A stretch of DNA of 64,000 bases from NCBI RefSeq assembly GCF_003369915.1, contig NC_046675.1, forward strand, positions 6,758,001 to 6,822,000. Direction: 5' to 3'. The DNA comes from Drosophila miranda (taxonomy: Eukaryota; Arthropoda; Insecta; Diptera; Drosophilidae). Shown in pieces: positions 58,744-64,000 of this stretch; the first letter of the stretch is position 1; each line of letters starts with the position of its first letter. The notes below the pieces were generated by a model. The model did no database searches. It had not been told where the DNA came from and saw only the letters and a list, made by a program, of their open reading frames with translations. The position numbers and the translations under genes are program-made.

Positions 58744-61700
58744 TTACAAGTACTCGACGATATCGCATTTGATGGATATATTTGGACAGCTCTGACCTAC
58801 CACGTTGCGACCGCGATAGTTGGGACTCTTCTCGGTGAGCAATTTCCGGAATATAGGCAGTATGGCTGTCTCCCCCTCGAGCAGCTCCGTCTCGGAGCTG
58901 GCGCCGTAGATGGAGCTATCGTTCTTGGTACGCTGCTTCCGTTGCTTGTCCGGCGCCACGTTCGGCGAGCTGTGATGATGGGCAGCATGCTGAATATTGG
59001 AGTTGCGGCTGATCTTCCTCGGCTGAATGCACGGCTGACTGCTGGGCGGTGGATCGCGCTCCCGCTCGCTGTCCGTTTCGCTCTGGCAGACGGTACCCTT
59101 TTGCGGCTTGGGTCGATGTTTGTTTCGATTTTTCTCCGAGACGGATCGCTGGATGGGCGAAGTGGTGTTCGGGTCGTAGGTCATCACATGGCCATGGTGC
59201 TCCGTGCAGCGCTGGGGACTGGCATATCGTGGCGACTGGCGCTGCTTGGCGTGAGAGAGCGTGTGCGTGTCCCAGAGATCGCTCTGAGAGACCACAAAAT
59301 TGGACTTGAGCGCCGCGCCCATGCTGGTTCGACGATTGTCCGAGGCAGTCGGAGCTGTAAATAAATAAAGCCCGATATGAGTCCCTTGGTGCGACTATGG
59401 GATTTACTTACTCTTGATAACTCCCGGCGTACTGGGCTTGGTGTGCGGACAAACGTTGCTCAGCTCGGACTGGGAGGTGGAAATATTCGTCGAGGAATTG
59501 CGATGCGAGCTGCTGTACTTTGGCCTGGCTGTGGGTGTCTGACTGCCGCTGTCGTAGTGCCTGGAGGCCGTCGACTGGCGCCGCTCCCGCATGTTGGAGC
59601 ACTCGCCAGTGCTGCGCTTTCCCACGGTGCTGGTTATGCTGCCGATATTGTCATCTGTCTGGGCCGAGACCGAGTTCCGTTTCTCCAAGTGGCGGTGATG
59701 CTGCTGCTGGTGCTGTTGCTGTTGTTGCTGTTGCTGCTGTTGGAGTTGCATCTGCTGCTGCTGCTGCTGTTGCTGCATTTGCTGGTGCTGCTGCAGGTGC
59801 TGTTGGAGCTGCTGCTGGATGGGCTGCATCATCGTGGGTGCAGGCATGGCTACTGGCGTATGGGAGTGGTGCTCCACAATGGACTGTTTCTTCTTTTTGC
59901 TATTTCAATTAGTTAATTATGAGCTACGGCCCTTTCTGGCTTCGAAGATGCTATACTTACGGTGGAAGCGATGGTGCCAGCATCGTGGATTGCACCGAAA
60001 CGAACGAGTTGTCCATTTCCACGTGGGTGGAAGTCACGCTATCCACGGACGTCAGCTCGGTAACTTCTATTGCAGGGAGTGCGCAATGCATGAATGTATC
60101 TAGGCAGCATCCCACTCTAGTCACTCACCTGTGGTGCTGGGCATCTCCCGTCGCACTGGCGGAGCCGACAGCCTGGCAATGTCCTCGGTAAGGATGGGCT
60201 CTAGCTCGCTGCCTGCATTGGCTGTGCCGGTGCAGGTAACGCCATCAATCCACTTGCGGGCCTCCGGTCCCAATTTACGAATCAAACCCTGCAGTTCATT
60301 CTCTTTTTCCATCAGGGCCTTGCGGAAGCGACAATTGGTTTGTTTGACATCCCGCAGACGCTGCTCCAGCTCACAGACCGAGGAGTCACGACGGTTCTTC
60401 GACATGGGCCGCAGCGTGGCACGCACTCGCTTGTCCACCACGCCCTGGGGATTGCGTTTGAGTTCGACCAGCTGCAAGACGATTCGCATGATTATTAGTC
60501 GAGGTGGAAAATATAAACGGCGGGTAGATACATCAAGGAAAGATCAACTCTACGGAAAGTTATATAGGATAGAGCAGCAAGGCTATAAATAGTGACTACG
60601 GCCTTACTGCTGTTGTGGATGGGTTTTGGAATAGCTTAAGTTCATAGTTAGTCTGTAGTGTTATATAGCAATTAAAGATAAATATCTGTTTTAGAATTTA
60701 GAGTGAATTTTGTAATAATGTTGTTGTCTGTATGATAGCTAAACGACAAAAAAGATCAGATCAATGTTGTCTGATCAGTCTGAATGCTCCATTCTCAATC
60801 AAATCAAGACGGACAATCAACCTGTTCAGACAATCCACTGTCTGCAAACAACATTCATATCACATATCAAGATTGCACGAGTGTATATCTATAACATCTA
60901 CAAAAACTACAAAACTTCCTTACTACCAGTCTTACTTTCGGTACGAACACCAAACACAAAGTGGCTGTCGTACAAAAAATTATAAAAAACGAGAGTAAGA
61001 CAAAAACTAGATCCTTGCGGTCCGATAGCACTAGGGATATGGCAGCGCCGGCCAGGCAGGTGATGAATACATTGTAGACCGAGAAGCCAATGTGCTTTGA
61101 ATCGTTGAGAGCCGGAATTGAAACGTGGCGGGTTTCCCAGGCCAGGAACGCACCAAAGACCTAACAACAAGATAATGTTCAATTGTATTGTTCCAAATGA
61201 GTTTTCAAAACGATTATCTACCCACCAAAAGAAGGCCCTTATAGGCATAGATAATGCTAACAAATATGGTCATGTGCTCGGACTGGCAATATTCGTTTTC
61301 GGGTATGACCAAAACATCATCAATGTTCTCATGATGCTGCGGAAAAGAAAGATCTTGAATACAATTGGAAAATAATGCTATGGATGGCTCCTACCAAAGG
61401 CTCCAGTTGCTTGGTCTCTCGATAGAACGGATCCGCAATCTGCCAGGTTGTTATAATGGCTATATCGATGGCCAACAGCACACCCACGACCATAAATAGC
61501 TGATAGTCCTTGATCACTTTTTTGTTCAGTTTCAGATCGGTGAAGATTGAATGAACACGCCAGGTCTTCGAGAACATTGCCCCAAAGCTCAGGCTGAAGC
61601 CGGCCATCAAAATCCAAGCCCGGGCGGTGCAAATGTAGGGGAAGGCAGCCACACTGCTTAACGTGGTGTCGAGGCCCAGGAAGATAATGCTCAAATAGGT

Positions 61701-63511
61701 CAGCATGCAGCCCACTATGATCAGGTTATTCAGATGCGGACTAGACATTTTTATATAGCTACAAGAGACAACAAAGAGAACAAATATAGGGGAAGGAAGA
61801 CAATGATATTAGTGGGTAGCTCTTACCGCTGGTTGCGATACTTGATGTTGAAAGCCAGAAAGACGGTTGCAATGATCACACCGATGACGGAGGCACTGGC
61901 CGAAACAATGTATATGGTGGGATTCACCTGGCTGTGCTCAATGTAGATCAGCGTGCGATCCTTGGGCGGTGTCTTGCCCACCCAGCGCACTGGCTTGCCG
62001 AGGCTCAGGTCCAGATGCGACTTTTGCGAATGATATTCACCGATCTTCTCCATTTGACCCAACTGGAATTGATTGACCAGAATGTTGGCCTTGCGCTCGT
62101 TGTTGTAGAATCGGACCGGACCCTAAACAATGATGGAAATACATAAAATACAATACAATAATTCAAAGGAAACATATTCGTAAATGCAGGTATACAAACC
62201 GTTACGCCCTCGAAGGAGGTATTGCGCAAGGCCTCTAGGAAGACGTCCTCCCAGTCCTGAACGCGGTAATCGAAGTGTGTCAAGATGTCCTCGCGTTTCT
62301 CTGCCACATACTGTATGGCCAGAGCGGCAGCCCAGATGCCATCATAGGTGTAGCCATGGAAGCGAGAGTATTCCGTGCCGCGCAGCCTGTCGTACTCCAC
62401 CAAGTACTCATCCGCTGTCTGTAAAAATGGACTCAATTAATACTCAAAGGTATCATGGCGGAAATAACGATCCACTTACAATTCCTGCCACAGTGATGTC
62501 CCCGCTGGTGGACAACGGCAGAAGATCCACCAGAATGGCACCCTCCAAGGCAGTAGCGATCTCCTCCACGCTGCATTCGCTGTCCTGGGTAACGTTCCAC
62601 CAATCGGTTGAGTAGGTGGCCATTATCAGCCACTGATAGGCACGGCCATACATTTCCAATCTGCAAGACATAGATTTAAATATCTAACCATTCGGATACC
62701 ATGAGCCTTGCACTCACTTGTAGGCCTCGCAGAAGGCCTTGCGGGCAAAATGTTCATTGAAGTTGCCCAGAATAATGCGCACATCCTTTTCCCGTAGCTT
62801 TTTTAGCGACTCGGCCACATCGTTGACAAAGCTCTGGGTCTCCACAACCTCCACCTCCATGGAGTCGAGATCGGCCACCATGTGATTATGGGGCAGTGAG
62901 TAGCGAGGCTCGTTCTGGTACACAGTGCCCACTCGCGTCCAATTGAACTCCTTGAGGAGCGCTAGCCGAGGCGCATTGAAGGCATTCTCCGAGGGCACCA
63001 CGCGGAAGAAGTTCGGGAAGGCATCCTTGGTGAACATGGGATGGGTGTCCGCGTAGCTCAGCTGCGTCAGGTGCCAATGCTTGCTGGCCTTCGCTATGGG
63101 ATCGGTGACGTGGGTGCAGGCGGCCCCAAACAGCATCACTTTGTTTGGCCCCGAGTGCATCATGTCGAAGAATGATTTCACACCCACCGCAGCATTGCAC
63201 TTTAAAGGGAATCCGCAATTAGGACCCCACTGAAAATGGTACATTCTGACTCTCCTCCCACTTACCTGCGTGTCATTCCACCACATATGCAGCCTGTAGT
63301 TGGCCAGTATCTTGCCATGCTCATTGACATGACCCAGTGCCAGCTTCACGCTGGGCATTACCCCGCGTCCAGTGTAAGAGTTCTCCACGCCATCGCCGTA
63401 GGGGAAAAATCCCGCTATATACACATCCGATCGCTTAGCTGTCCTGCTCCAAGCACAGCTGACACATAGCAGGAGAACGGCTACGAATGGGAACCAGCTC
63501 CTCGGTAACAT
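58744..63511 (-). CDS. GABA-B-R2: metabotropic GABA-B receptor subunit 2
   Basis: Twelve coding exons (63266-63511, 62718-63199, 62480-62660, 62200-62418, 61827-62122, 61395-61758, 61226-61336, 60936-61160, 60129-60471, 59961-60063, 59412-59899, 58744-59354) give 1222 aa. The start follows a good signal peptide ([22 protein letters not shown]). Residues about 30-440 form the Venus-flytrap domain ([17 protein letters not shown]). Seven membrane segments span about 445-708. A coiled coil at about 740-776 should pair with subunit 1. The cytoplasmic tail has a Gln-rich tract near 880-925 and ends IVEYL. Class C GPCR; subunit 2 is the Gi/o-coupling partner of the heterodimer. The first listed intron (63200-63265) is 66 bp with no stop in frame, so retention would add 22 residues. 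Recognised by resemblance to the fly protein; upstream non-coding exons may lie outside. Confidence 0.95.
59700..59816 (-). repeat. CAG/CAA repeat coding for polyglutamine in GABA-B-R2
   Basis: Within GABA-B-R2 exon 11 the minus strand is a run of CAG and CAA codons broken by Met, His and Leu. Its plus-strand shadow is an open Leu-rich frame. Length is likely to vary between strains. Confidence 0.85.
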
Positions 63512-64000
63512 GTTAAGCGCGTGGACTGCAAAACGTTTCTGGCTATAATAACAAGTGGAGAAGGACATGAACTTGGAGCCCCTAATCGGTTTGTATCGGT
63601 GGGTGTCCAGGTGAGCCAAGGCCTCCGGTGGCAAGGCTGCGCCCACTGGGTGTGTTCGTGTATACACACATGTTTATGGATGCATGGGTATATGTCGTTG
63701 AATGGAAAGGCGGGGCGCAAGGCTAAAGGCTAGTAAAATTGCTTTAAATTGCAGCACCAAGGCTGCACAGTACTGTTTAACAATTAGAAAGTAATTTGCA
63801 CTTCCACCTCAGCACATTTGCATTATTTAGGGGGGGTAAAGAACCCACTGCTCCATTCATCTCATTCTTAGCACTTATCGCCACAGGCATACCTACCAGC
63901 GTTGGTTATCCTTTGGTTCACAAATCTTTCACCGCTGAAGGCATGCTACCAGCTTATTTTTTTTAATTTAACTTTTTACTTCTAATGGTGCTTTTGCAGT
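63512..64000. other. 5' flank of GABA-B-R2
   Basis: On the minus strand this precedes the GABA-B-R2 ATG. It probably holds 5' UTR and perhaps promoter or an upstream intron. I find no clear TATA or initiator pair and no other gene. Confidence 0.5.

Noticed and set aside
58687-59364. 225-codon plus-strand frame
   Set aside because: Antisense of the last GABA-B-R2 exon, which has clear frame continuity and splice sites.
59377-59916. 179-codon plus-strand frame rich in leucine
   Set aside because: Antisense to the polyglutamine-bearing exon 11 of GABA-B-R2; the Leu run is the complement of CAG/CAA codons.

Overview
This is nuclear DNA from a fly of the genus Drosophila. The two genes at the right end are recognisable from sequence: Burs (bursicon alpha, plus strand, near 57.5-58.1 kb) and GABA-B-R2 (minus strand, 58.7-63.5 kb). 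Both lie in polytene region 93F of D. melanogaster (recalled), so the window should be the counterpart of 93F. Short 52-75 bp introns, DINE-1-type repeats and the amount of divergence suggest a species outside the melanogaster subgroup. The obscura group is my best guess, from the style of the interspersed repeat; it is not proven.

Layout. (1) 1-21.2 kb is gene-poor, AT-rich and full of microsatellites. The only gene I can support there is a carbonic-anhydrase-related protein at 1793-2680 that has lost all three zinc ligands. (2) 21.2-31.4 kb is a minus-strand cluster of tiny spliced genes for secreted cysteine-rich peptides. I resolved eleven genes and one exon relic. All share the spacing C-x6-C-x5-CC-x3-C-x5/6-C, an inhibitor-cystine-knot (knottin) pattern. 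Seven (K1-K7) have a signal peptide, a variable propeptide ending in an N-x-T sequon, an intron, then a knottin exon. Four (K8-K11) have an intron inside the knottin between Cys1 and Cys2, and K11 carries two knottins in tandem. A non-knottin secreted gene (S1) sits between the two groups, and fragments of its 3' end accompany several K copies. (3) 32.4-57.2 kb is a plus-strand tandem array of five M1-family (aminopeptidase N-like) zinc metallopeptidases, AP1-AP5, with DINE-1-like and Transib-like repeats between them. (4) 57.4-63.5 kb holds Burs and, convergent to it, GABA-B-R2.

How they may work together. The knottin cluster is the most interesting part. Small secreted, TATA-driven, fast-diverging tandem genes at 93F resemble seminal-fluid genes (D. 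melanogaster has a gene named Sfp93F), although venom-like or immune roles cannot be excluded from sequence. The adjacent aminopeptidases are extracellular enzymes, mostly with GPI-anchor signals, of the kind found on gut brush border and other epithelia. Burs and GABA-B-R2 are conserved neuroendocrine genes and serve as synteny anchors.

Exon boundaries were placed by hand from splice consensus, reading frame and comparison among paralogues. All multi-exon coding lengths given are divisible by three.
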